Shown here piece after piece: positions 1 through 9,600 of a DNA stretch of 64,000 nt. Position 1 is the first letter of the stretch, and every line of letters begins with the position of its first letter. The notes below the pieces were generated by a model. The model saw only the letters and a list, made by a program, of their open reading frames with translations. It was not told the DNA's origin and searched no databases. Both the position numbers and the translations under genes were made by a program. Origin of the DNA: Diadophis punctatus similis (Eukaryota; Chordata; Lepidosauria; Squamata; Dipsadidae); NCBI GenBank assembly GCA_023053685.1, contig JALIGW010000001.1, forward strand, positions 161,312,547 through 161,376,546. Direction: 5' to 3'.

Positions 1-105
1 TTCTTTTGCTTTCAAAAAACATTCCATTTTTGCAGCCCAAATTAAATAATTTTTCTTCCCCAATTTAGGTATTGGACTGTCTTTAAATTCCATAGCAGCA
101 GCCAT
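1..105 (-). CDS. Ty1/copia-like gag, N-terminal fragment (runs off the left edge)
   Basis: Read on the minus strand, an ATG at 105-103 opens a frame that stays open to base 1 (35 codons). It contains the block PKLGKKNYLIWAAKMECFLK, which resembles the start of copia-type Gag: a Leu/Gly-x-Asn-Tyr-x-x-Trp core followed by a Met-rich amphipathic helix. Gag would be the particle protein of an LTR retrotransposon. A primer-binding site lies about 100 bases upstream, as expected for this element class. The rest of gag and all of pol would lie left of the window. A second in-frame ATG at 93-91 could equally be the start. The family call rests on pattern recognition plus the adjacent primer site, not on a database search. 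Confidence 0.6.
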   Translation of the reverse strand, partial: MAAAMEFKDSPIPKLGKKNYLIWAAKMECFLKAKE

Positions 106-208
106 CCTGCTTTACTTTTCTTCTCTGCCTGTTCCTTTAACAACACAGACAGCTTCTTATCAGCTTTAAATTACAATGCAGTTTTTAACTTTACTTCTTG
201 AGCGATTC

Positions 209-222
209 CTGGGCCCATAACC
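209..222 (-). other. Primer-binding site, half-tRNA type (initiator tRNA-Met)
   Basis: The minus strand reads GGTTATGGGCCCAG. This is the exact complement of the anticodon arm of vertebrate initiator tRNA-Met (CTGGGCCCATAACC). Drosophila copia is known to prime reverse transcription from this internal tRNA region rather than from the tRNA 3' end. The site directly abuts a ...CTGACA end on the minus strand, the expected terminal CA of a 5' LTR, and sits about 100 bases before the gag ATG. Confidence 0.7.
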
Positions 223-1073
223 TGTCAGAGTTACGCAATAAATCAGAAGCTTCAAAAGATAACTGCATTTTGCTGATTCAAATAACTTCTTTATAAGTAG
301 AATAAAACATTAACAATACCACACTTTGTTTCAGATCACATGTTGAGATGTTTTCACAGCAAGCTTTAATGGTGGACTGAGTAAACCACACCCTTCTTCT
401 TGCTAAGTTTCTGGACATGCTCAATTAACACTTCAGCCCAATTGGCTGACTCAATCACATGGCTCTCCCAGTCATGAATATTCCAACAGGCGGCTCGAGT
501 CGCGCCTCGGTCGGCTCCGCCGAAGGAAAAGAAACGGCGTGATTGAAGAGAAATCTTCCTCGCGTCGGCCGGGCTCCAAACTGCGGCTGCGCGGGAGAGA
601 GGCGGCAATCAAGTAGGCGGAGCGAGGTGCGTCAGAGGCTGTGACGTCGGGTCCGGATTGCGGCTGCGCGGAATCTCCGTCGAGGGCGGGGCCGGAGCGG
701 AAAGCCGTTGGAGTTGGCGGCAAGCGAAAACCCCTAGGCCGCGATCCAACGATGATAGTTGCCGCCCAAAGCACCGCCCGAAAGGCCAATCTCGAGGCCG
801 CCGGACGCTTCCCTCAGTGTGGCCTAGGGACAAATTAGAGCCCCCAAACAGCCATAAATGGGCGAGCGAGCTAAGGAGCGCTCAAGCGCCGGGCTTCTGC
901 GCAAAGGGAACCAACGATCAGGTCACAGCTCGCTCGCTCGTGTGGCGTGGCACAGGCCACCCTGGCCCAGTCGCCCAAGCGCTAGGCTTCTGCGACAGAA
1001 TCTCCGCTCCAGTACAGGCCAGTCCACCAGGAGAGGGAAGATGAGGCACACACACACACCACTATCCCTGACA
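223..1073 (-). mobile_element. Copia-like 5' LTR/leader, GC- and CpG-rich (outer boundary uncertain)
   Basis: The inner edge at 223 reads TGTCAG on the plus strand and abuts the primer-binding site. A matching inverted CTGACA occurs at 1,068-1,073, giving one possible outer edge. A minus-strand TATA/CCAAT pair at 1,248-1,280 suggests the LTR may instead extend to about 1,400 or beyond. Bases 485-970 are strongly GC- and CpG-rich, with a GC box (684-693) and a CRE-like TGACGTCG (642-649). Small ORFs on both strands here show no protein signature. I read the CpG-rich block as retroelement leader or promoter, but an independent CpG-island promoter cannot be excluded. Confidence 0.45.
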
Positions 1074-1247
1074 GCACAAGGCAATTCCTCACGCTGTCAT
1101 CCCACACTCACAGATGACAAATGTGTGGGGCAATCACTCACATAGACAGTTGATAAAGTAGAAATCCGAAGAAGACACAGAATTAGGGAGACACAAAGTC
1201 CTTGACTAAGACTGAGTCGAAAGAGGGGGAGTATCAGGGGCATTTGG

Positions 1248-1280
1248 CTTTTATAGGTTTCCAGACTCAGTCCTAATTGG
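1248..1280 (-). promoter_or_regulatory. Minus-strand TATA box and CCAAT box
   Basis: On the minus strand CCAAT (1,280-1,276) is followed about 20 bases later by CCTATAAAAG (1,257-1,248). The spacing and order suit an RNA polymerase II promoter reading leftward into the GC-rich leader and the copia-like gag. Confidence 0.4.
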
Positions 1281-1516
1281 CTGTAGAATGTGTCATTCCC
1301 AATCTTGGAGGCTAGCTCCACCCACTATGGAGAATGCTCAGTTCTGAGAAATTGTATGGGTCTTTAGTCTTTTTCCCCCATGAGAAAAAAAAATCAGTTT
1401 TAATGAAAAACAAACCCCACTGGGTGAAAGTTAATCAGTATGAGGGAGATGAAGATTAAGAGTCCACCAGGTCCTATTCCACTCCGGATTAGGGATCACT
1501 AGACAGGTTTTTTTTA

Positions 1517-1543
1517 AATATATATATATATATATATATATAT
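1517..1543. repeat. (TA)n microsatellite
   Basis: About 13 uninterrupted TA units follow a short T-run. Confidence 0.9.
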
Positions 1544-2299
1544 CCAGGATCTGTTTCCATACGATAATAGAATGCATTAAGAAAGAATCAGCATTTCTGC
1601 AGACTAAATTAAAGAAACAGATCTCATCTTTAGAAATCTGCCCTCTCCATGCCAAGTGTTTCCAACAAGAGAAGGCACTTCCATCAAATCCAAGAAATGG
1701 ATGACTCTAGAACTTGCTCAGTAATTCCTAACCCATCTTCTCTCAGGAACAGCCAACCTATACATCTCCCAGTTTATTTACTTATCAAATGTATATCATC
1801 TCACAAATGTGACCCTGTGCAGCATAGAATAAAACAAACAAAATAAATCTGAAACAACAATTTAAAAGAATTCAGCCTAAATATAAATAAGACCATGGGA
1901 GAAACGTACACACAATACAACCATGAAATGGTTGTCATTTGTCAGTTTCATCCGTGAAAACCTTCCCGTTGCTTTTCCTATTCTAAATGGAAATACTGAA
2001 TTCAGAAGCAATGTGTGGTTGAACACACAAAGCTGTATACAAGCAGAATCTGATTGCCCTCTGCTTCCTCTGCTTTGTAAGTATGCAGGCCCTCTTCAGA
2101 TGACCACCTTTAAAACAGAATGCAACAATAGATGGTATTTAGAAGGAAATCCAGTCCCTTCTGAGCCAGGACAAGAAAAAAAATGTTGAACATATGTGGT
2201 TGCTTGAAGTAGAGGTGAAATTTATTTCTGATCGTACAATATAGGAAGAGTACCAGATCAGCAATTGGAAGTGGACACCCTGAGTCCACCCCCCGCCCC
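1544..2299. other. No recognisable feature
   Basis: AT-rich sequence with only short open frames. No splice-flanked Rh exon, SINE or LINE motif was recognised. Rh exons 1-3 were looked for here and not found. Confidence 0.5.
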
Positions 2300-2757
2300 G
2301 TAAGTTCCTTATATAGGAAAACCTTACCTTTGTTCTATGAAGATGTCCTTCCTGTTAATGACTACTTCAGCTTCAACCGCAACAATACACAAGCGCGTAA
2401 TAGATTCAAACTAAATGTAAACCGCTCCAAACTCGACTGCAGAAAATACGACTTCAGCAACAGAGTGATCAGTGCCTGGAATGCACTACCTGACTCTGTG
2501 GTTTCTTCCCCAAACCCCAAAAACTTTAACCTTAGACTGTCTACAGTCGACCTCTCCCCGTTTCTAAGAGGTCTGTAAGGGGCGTGTATAAGCGCACCAC
2601 TGTGCCTACCGTCCCTGTCCTACTGTCCTCTTTTATTGTTACTTTTTACTTATGTTTATACAAACTACTATTATCCTATACATGTTTGACAAATAAACAA
2701 ACAAACAAACAAACAAACAAACAAACAAACAAACAAACAAACAAACAAATAAATAAG
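2300..2757 (+). mobile_element. LINE 3' end (L2/CR1 superfamily) with (AAAC)n tail
   Basis: An open frame at 2,330-2,578 ends in a typical LINE reverse-transcriptase C-terminus (RKYDFSNRVISAWNALPD, then a short hydrophilic tail). It is followed by a short 3' UTR and a tail of about 15 ACAA units (2,691-2,757). 5'-truncated, non-functional copy in the RHAG intron 3 region. Confidence 0.65.
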
Positions 2758-2819
2758 ATAGGCAGAACAAACCTGCCCTTTAGAAATTGACTGGTTCTCC
2801 AAAGGGAATCATTCTAGGG

Positions 2820-3354
2820 CCGTGGTGGCGAACCTATGGCACGTGTGCCAGAGGTGGCACGCGGAGCCATAGAAGCCGGCACGCGAGGGTTCCCACCGGC
2901 AAACCGGAAGTGCGAAAAAACGCACTTCCGGTTTGCCGGTGAGCTGTTTTTTGCACTCCGGAGGGTTCAGGGAAGCTCCCTGAAGCTCCGGAATGCAAAA
3001 AACTACAAAACGGACAAACCGGAAGTGCACTTTTCCGCACTTCCGGTTTGTCCGTTTTGTAGTTTTTTGCATTCCGGAGCTTCAGGGAGCTTCCCTGAAC
3101 CCTCCGGAGTGCAAAAAACAGCATACCGGCAAACCGGAAGTGCGTTTTTTTCGCACTTCCGGTTTGCCGGTTTTGTCGTTCCAGGCTCCGGTAAGCCTTT
3201 GTGCAGGGGTGGGGGTGTGTGCGCATGCGCAGGGGGCAGCATGGTTGGTGTTGTGCGCATGCGTGGGGGGGAGGGAATGGGTGTGGGCACGCGAGCACGC
3301 GCGAGCACGCCCCCCCTTTTTGGCACACGAGCCGAAAAAGGTTCGCCACCACTG
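2820..3354. mobile_element. 535-bp hAT-type non-autonomous transposon
   Basis: Flanked by an exact 8-bp duplication TTCTAGGG (2,812-2,819 and 3,355-3,362), diagnostic of hAT insertion. Ends are inverted (..GGTGGCGAACC / GGTTCGCCACC..). The interior is built from long near-palindromes containing ACTTCCGGTTTG and its complement, so ORFs on both strands are shadows. No transposase is present. Confidence 0.85.
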
Positions 3355-3362
3355 TTCTAGGG

Positions 3363-4255
3363 TCAGGTGCCCTGCTGAGCTGTAGTTTTCCACTTATTTC
3401 CTGCTCGATTAACATAGAAGTGGCAGTCTCATGGAGGAAATGATCTTTTGTTTATTAATAGGTGAAATCTCAGGCATCCTGAAAGGAATGTTTACCTGAA
3501 TGGGCTGCTGCCTTTGATCAATTTCAACCTCTTTGTCAAGTTTGTTACCTTTTGTTTTAGTATAATTTCTCATCTTTAGCTTTGTGGCTGTGAGATTGGG
3601 ACTGAGGAATAAGAGAAGACTGAATCTTCAGGAAAGATTGGGGAATGGGACAGATGTTTGCCAAAGACCATGAACTGAACAAGAGCCAGAGACTTGGGAT
3701 CAGAGCTCCAGACACCAGGCATCAGGCATCACATCTTTGTATCCATCTTTATTATCTTGCTGTGGCACAAGATTCCTCTCCTCAAATTCACAACTTTCCA
3801 TGACTACAGAGATGCTGGGAAAAACAAATTTGGGGAAATTGAAAGACACAGCATGGATTCCTTATTTACCCAACAAATAATGAATTTCACTCCTGCAAGT
3901 TCAGGTGGTGATAACACCAAGACCACTCCCACCAACACTGACTGGGCAAGCCACTAGAATATAAAATGTGAGCAAACCCCACTCCCTACTAGCACTGATG
4001 ATGTTACATAGTTTGGATAATGAAAAGTCTGCAAGACAACAACCAAGCTTAAAATTATCTGCTCAAGATTTATAATTACTAGAGGAGGTTTTTGTTGCAT
4101 GTACTGTTGTCTCAAAAAAAATAATCTGCAACAGAAAATAGTGCGTAATTCCCCCCCCCAGCTGAATAAATTAATTGAATTGCTTCAACGTGGTAAATCC
4201 AATCAAATATTTCAAACATTTCAGTTTAATTTCAATTAATCTTCATCTGGTTCCC
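3363..4255. other. No recognisable feature
   Basis: Mixed-composition sequence with small ORFs lacking any family signature. No splice-flanked exon seen. Confidence 0.4.
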
Positions 4256-4450
4256 CCCCACTCCAATGTTCAATCATGTCTGATTCTTGGAGACTGCTTG
4301 GACAAGTCCCTGCATTTTTCTTGGCAAGGTTTTTCAGAAGTGATTTGCCATTGCCTCATTCCTAGAGCTGAGAAAAAGTGACAGGCCCAAGTTCACCCAG
4401 CTAACTTTGTGCACAAGCTGGGTTTAGAACTCATATCTCCCCAATTTCTA
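4256..4450 (-). mobile_element. Degenerate tRNA-derived SINE (antisense)
   Basis: Shows the complement of the squamate SINE body found at 7,745-7,950: the TTGCCATTGCCTCATTCCTA block and the TCACCCAGCTAACTTTGTGC block, in the same order but reversed. Diverged; the ends are not sharp. Confidence 0.5.
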
Positions 4451-4555
4451 GCCAAATTGGCTCTTCCAAGTCTGATATTTTTTGGATAGTTTATGCCCAT
4501 TCAAAGCAGAAATAAAGGTCTGATCTTTAATTTTAACTGTTAGCTTTAACAATTT

Positions 4556-5822
4556 TTAACAGACAGAACACTGGCCTATCTATCAAAATGGAATTCAATG
4601 GTGAGAAAAGTAAGGTTTTATACTTAGGCAAGAAAAAACAGATACAAGGGTACAGATTAGATGGAACCTGACTCAATAGCAGTAACTGCAAGAGGGATCT
4701 TGAAGTCCTAGTGGATTTAAATATGAGCCAGCAGTGTGCTGCAGCTGCCAAAAAAGCCAGTGCAATCCTAAGATGCAGAGGGATACAATAAGATCACTTG
4801 GAATGTTGTGTCCAGTTTTGGTTACCATAATATTAAAAAGATGTTGGGACTGTGGAAACAGCGCAGAGAAGAACAACAAAGATGATTAGAGGCTGGAGGT
4901 TAAAACATAATGAAGAATGGTTGCAGGAATTGGGTAAATCTAGTCTAGTGAAAAGAAGGACTAAGGGTAACATGATAAAAATGTTACAATATTTCAGGGG
5001 CTGTCACAAAGAAGAGGGGGGTCAACCTATTTTCCAAAACACCAGAAGGCAAGACAAGAAACAATGCATGGAAAGTAATCAAGGAGAGAAGCAACCTAGA
5101 ACTAAGGAGAAATTTCCTGACAGAACAATTAACCAGTGAAACGCCTTGCCATCAGAAGCTGTGGGTGCTCCATCACTGGAAGTTTTAAAGAAGAGATTGG
5201 ACAGCCATTTGTCCAGAATGGTATAGGGCAGTGGTGGCAAACCTTTTTCGGCTCGCGTGCCAAAAAATGGGGGGGTGCGCTTGCGCGCGCTCACATGCCC
5301 ACACCCATTCCCTCCCCCCCCACGCATGCGCACAACACCCATCCATGCTGCCCCTGCGCATGCGCACCCCCCCACCCCCGCACAAAGGCTTACGGGAGCC
5401 TGGAATGATGAAACCAGCAAACCGGAAGTGCAAAAAAACACACTTCCGGTTTGCCGGTATGCTGTTTTTTGCACTCCGGAGGGTTCAGGGAAGCTCCCTG
5501 AAGCTCCGGAACGCAAAAAACTACAAAACGGACAAACCGGAAGTGTGGAAAAGTGCACTTCCGGTTTGTCCGTTTTGTAGTTTTTTGCATTCCGGAGCTT
5601 CAGGGAGCTTCCCTGAACCCTCTGGAGTACAAAAAACAGCATACCGGCAAACAGGAAATGCGTTTTTTCACACTTCCGGTTTGCCGTGGGAACCCTCGCG
5701 TGCCGGCTTCTATGGCTCCGCGTGCCACCTCTGGCACGCGTGCCATAGGTTCGCCACCACGGGTATAGGGTCTCCTGCTAGAAGATCTTCAAGGTCCCTT
5801 CCAACTCTGTTATTCTATTATT
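4556..5822 (+). mobile_element. CR1 LINE 3' portion, split by a hAT insertion
   Basis: The translation contains classic CR1 ORF2 C-terminal landmarks in order: KVLYLGKKK-like, DLEVLVDLNMSQQCAAAAKK and TTKMIRGW..EWLQELGKSSLV. The snake-type CR1 3' end (GGTATAGGG...GGTCCCTTCCAACTCTGTTATTCT) follows, interrupted by the element at 5,229-5,762 and resuming at 5,771-5,822. Frameshifts and stops make it inactive. Confidence 0.8.
5229..5762. mobile_element. 534-bp hAT-type transposon nested in CR1
   Basis: Same family as 2,820-3,354 but in the opposite orientation. Exact 8-bp duplication GTATAGGG at 5,221-5,228 and 5,763-5,770. It sits inside the 3' end of the CR1 copy, so it is the younger insertion. 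Confidence 0.87.
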
Positions 5823-6045
5823 CATTTAAGATATTCCAGTAGTTTCAGTGACCTAAAGATGGCACCAATGCTCTATCATGAACTTATTACGTTCCTTTTA
5901 CATGCCAGATCTGATAAAGAAAAAAAAAACCAATTTAACTTACTAAAGAAGGACATTGTAAACTGTACAGATATCATCTAATATCCAAAATCAGCCTCTT
6001 GGCATTAAGCATAGTAAGAGAAAAGGAAGCAAATTCTACACACCT

Positions 6046-6241
6046 TTTTGCATAAAGGTGTTGGATAACCATTTGTCTGAAGTGGTGTAGGGTTTCCTGC
6101 CTAAGCAGGGGGTTGGACTAGAAGACCTCCAAGGTCCCTTCCAACTCTGTTATTCTATTCTATTCTATTCTATTCTATTCTATTCTATTCTATTCTATTC
6201 TATTCTATTCTATTCTATTCTATTCTATTCTATTCTATTCT
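6046..6241 (+). mobile_element. Snake-type CR1 3' end with (TTCTA)n microsatellite tail
   Basis: The 3' block (GTTGGACTAGAAGACCTCCAAGGTCCC...) runs directly into about 19 TATTC units (about 6,147-6,241). Tails of this kind are known from snake CR1 elements that seed microsatellites. Confidence 0.8.
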
Positions 6242-6515
6242 AATTGCTCTGGTACAGTGACACCACTGCTTCAGACACTGACACACAGATGCAAAAACAT
6301 ATTTGTTTATTAAAATCCATATATGCCTATATCCAGAATCATTGACTGAGATAGCTGGCTATGGAAATGGAATAAACAAATACATAAATATGTGCTAGTG
6401 TGCATTTACTTATTTATTCAAATTAAAATGTGCTGTTTGCCGTTTGTTTGAAAGGCTATGGTGGAATGGTGATATATTGTAGCTAAGTGCTGAAGCTCAC
6501 GCTAATATTTTGCAG

Positions 6516-6663
6516 GCCACAGATACTGGGGCATCCATGACTATTCATGCTTTCGGAGCTTATTTTGGGTTGGCTGTAGCCAGAATCCTCTACCGGCCGG
6601 GCTTGAAAAATGGACATCCTAAAGAAGGTTCTGTTTACCATTCAGACCTATTTGCTATGATTG
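6516..6663 (+). CDS. RHAG: RHAG exon 4
   Basis: 148 bp, acceptor TTGCAG, donor GTGAGT. Carries the conserved Asp and the first pore-lining His ([17 protein letters not shown]) and ends in SDLFAMIG. Confidence 0.92.
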
Positions 6664-9600
6664 GTGAGTGAGCACTTCATTGTTTGGTAAATTCCATGGA
6701 GCTGTTTTTAGCTAATTAATTAACTTGTTTTTTAAATAACATTTTAATAACAATCTTGAACTGATCGACAAATCACAAAGTAAAAATGACTGCAATACAA
6801 ACAATCAAATATCAATCAATTAAAGCAGAATGTACAGCCTTTTGGATTGAAATGTTGGTAGAAGGAAGTAAAGAGGGAAGGAAAACCTTGCATCCATCCA
6901 TAGGACTCAGTTGCTACTTCTATGGGGTATTGCCCCATTGCAAGGGGTGGGGAGGTCATGCACTCCATGCATTTGCGTATATAGGTTATGTTTTTCTGAA
7001 CTTTACCTGTTTTCTTCTAGTCAGACAGGTTGTTCATTCTTCCACTAGATTCCTTTTGTCGCAAATGAGACTTAATAAGTGATCTCAAAGTACTGGTAAC
7101 TTTGACCCAGATTCATTATCGTCTGGATGTTGTGTTAAAGGTTGAAAACATGAGATGTAATGTAAGCAGCAAAATTTCCCGCAAAAGCTGTAAAAATGAA
7201 ATATTACTCAGATTGTTTATATTTACAGCAGGAACTCAAAGTTGCTTTGCCTCTACATCTACTGTATATCTGCCCAATTTCAAGTGATACAGGTAGTCCT
7301 CAGGTTATAACTGATCATTTAGCAACCATTCAAAGGTATCACCGGGGGCTATTTACAACCCAGATTCAAAGTTCCAATGGTCCCCTCTGCAATCACATGA
7401 CCGAACTTCAGGTGTTCAGCAACCAAGCTATAGTTATGGCCAATTGCAGCATCCTGCAGTCACATAACTGTTTTACAGCAGTTTTGCTATGAAGTAGCAT
7501 TTACTTCCATTTTTTGGCAAAACTGCAACCATAGTGAATCACTGGTTTGCTTAACAACCACAGCATTTGTTTAACAACTGCGGCATTTGTTTTATGACCA
7601 TGGCATTCCCTTAATGATTGTCACAAAAGAGGTCGTATAATTGGGTTGCTCACACAACCAAACCGTTTACAACCATCACAACTCACAATCATGATGGGCA
7701 GACTCCATTACATAAATTGAGGACTCCCTAAATACGAACCTGTTAAATTTGGTGTAGTGGTTAAGGGCCAGGCTAAAATCCTGGAGTCTGTGAGTTTTTG
7801 TCCTGCCTTAAGCACAAAGCTAGCTGGGTGACCTTGGGCCAGTCTCTCTCTCTGAGCCCTATGAAGCAGGCAAGGGAAACCACTTCCAAAATTTTGCCAT
7901 GAAAATTGGCACTAAGCCAGGCAGTTGCCAGGAATCAAGACTGACACATTTCCTTTTTCAGGTACTCTTTTCCTTTGGCTCTTTTGGCCCAGTTTTAACT
8001 CGGCCATTGCGAAATCAGCAGAGGAGCAACAAAGGGCAATCATGAACACATACTTCTCTTTAGCAGCATGCACCGTCACCACATTTGCTTTCTCTATTCT
8101 GGTTGAACACCGAGGCAAACTGGACATGGTAAGCATTGCCTTGAACTCCTGCGATAGAGGTCTACTTGAACTAACCAACAGCAGAATAATAGAGTTTCTC
8201 AAAAGATTACTACATCTTATTAATCCAAGCCAAGCTGTTCCAACTTGAATTTTATAAAAGCACATAAGAACATATGTCTTCTACAAAAATACTGTGTGGC
8301 ACACTAGGCTCAAAAAGTAATTAGCTAAATATTAAATATTTGCTAATGTGTTGATAGAGATCTGTGCACTTTGGAGGAAGTTCTTCAGATCTTGCATAAG
8401 TAGAGCATCGCTCTCCTGGAGAGGCTGAAAAGAAAGATGTCTGCTCTAAATGTGGCATTAATGATGCACTATTTGATAATTTGAATAATTAAAGCAGCAC
8501 TTTTTCATATCTCATGCAAGCTTGAAAAAAAAGTGCACTTTAATGACTAAGCAGGCAAGTATTGTGCTTCCATGTGGTTTAAAATATTTCTTCCGAACCT
8601 ATTTTAGAGGTTTAACCTTCAGCTGGATAATCACAGGCACAGTATTTATAGACATTCCACATTACAAATACTACAGTGAAATTCTGCAGGAGGTTATTTT
8701 AAAGATAAATTTAGAAACTCTGATTTAAACAGTTTCTTAGAGCACAAAAAGTTTAAAAAGTTTCTTAGATGAGTCGTTATTTCTTGTTTGTGTCATTTTG
8801 CACAAGTCACATTTAAACAACTTTTCACTTTCCCCTCCCCCACTTACATCCCAAGCATAAGATAGATTTCTAATTACATTTTCTGCCAGAACACTAATTT
8901 CTGAAAGTATCATCTTCAAAACAGACAGAAACATGAGCATTTGAGAAGTGCTTAAAAAAACACACACACAAAAAAAAACACAACAACACCTGCTTGAGCA
9001 AGTAAGTTTCAGTCTGCACATTGGATCAGGATGTGCAATATGAAATTATAATGACCAAATTCTTTAAGTATACTTATGACAATTTTTTTTGCCAATATGA
9101 ATCTGCCCAGTCCTTAAGATTGGCCTATGTGGATGCTTCTGTAATACATCACACACAGGATCTTCTTGGTGGTGGTACCTTAATTCTTGATTGCTTTCTG
9201 AAGGAGGTTCAAGCAACTGTTTGCACTCTTGTTTTGTGATTACTGAACTTCAATTGAAGGTAGTTTCTGCTGTTTTAATTTGTTATTTCTCATTTTATTT
9301 CTACTATATATTTACATTTGTTTTCTGTGCTATTTATTTCAAGTAGTATTTTTATTGTTATTTTATGGTGACCTTTTTGTTTTCAAACCTCTTTGTAAAA
9401 GAATAGACTTATAGAATTTAAATACTCAAAAAGAAGGAATGTAGCCATGCTTTGGTTATCTCATAGTGTAGTTGTCAGCTCTGCCTGATTTGGCTTGGTG
9501 CCTCACAGGCATCCTGCCATCAAAGGTTGGAAGTGAGGGGGGGGGAGAGGAGGAAAGGGCAATAAATAAAACTGTGTGTGTGTACATGTGATGGGAAAAC

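Noticed and set aside
366..608. 80-codon minus-strand ORF in the CpG-rich block
   Set aside because: No family resemblance. It lies within the putative LTR/leader of the copia-like element, and high GC makes stop-free frames likely.
2834..3415. 193-codon minus-strand ORF and its plus-strand partners
   Set aside because: Produced by GC-rich palindromes of the hAT element; the same peptide words appear on both strands. The 187- and 203-codon ORFs at 5,079-5,842 are the same artefact.
1..6515. RHAG exons 1-3
   Set aside because: Searched by eye for the conserved exon 2-3 wording and for exons of about 150-190 bp with fitting splice sites; none found, so not annotated.
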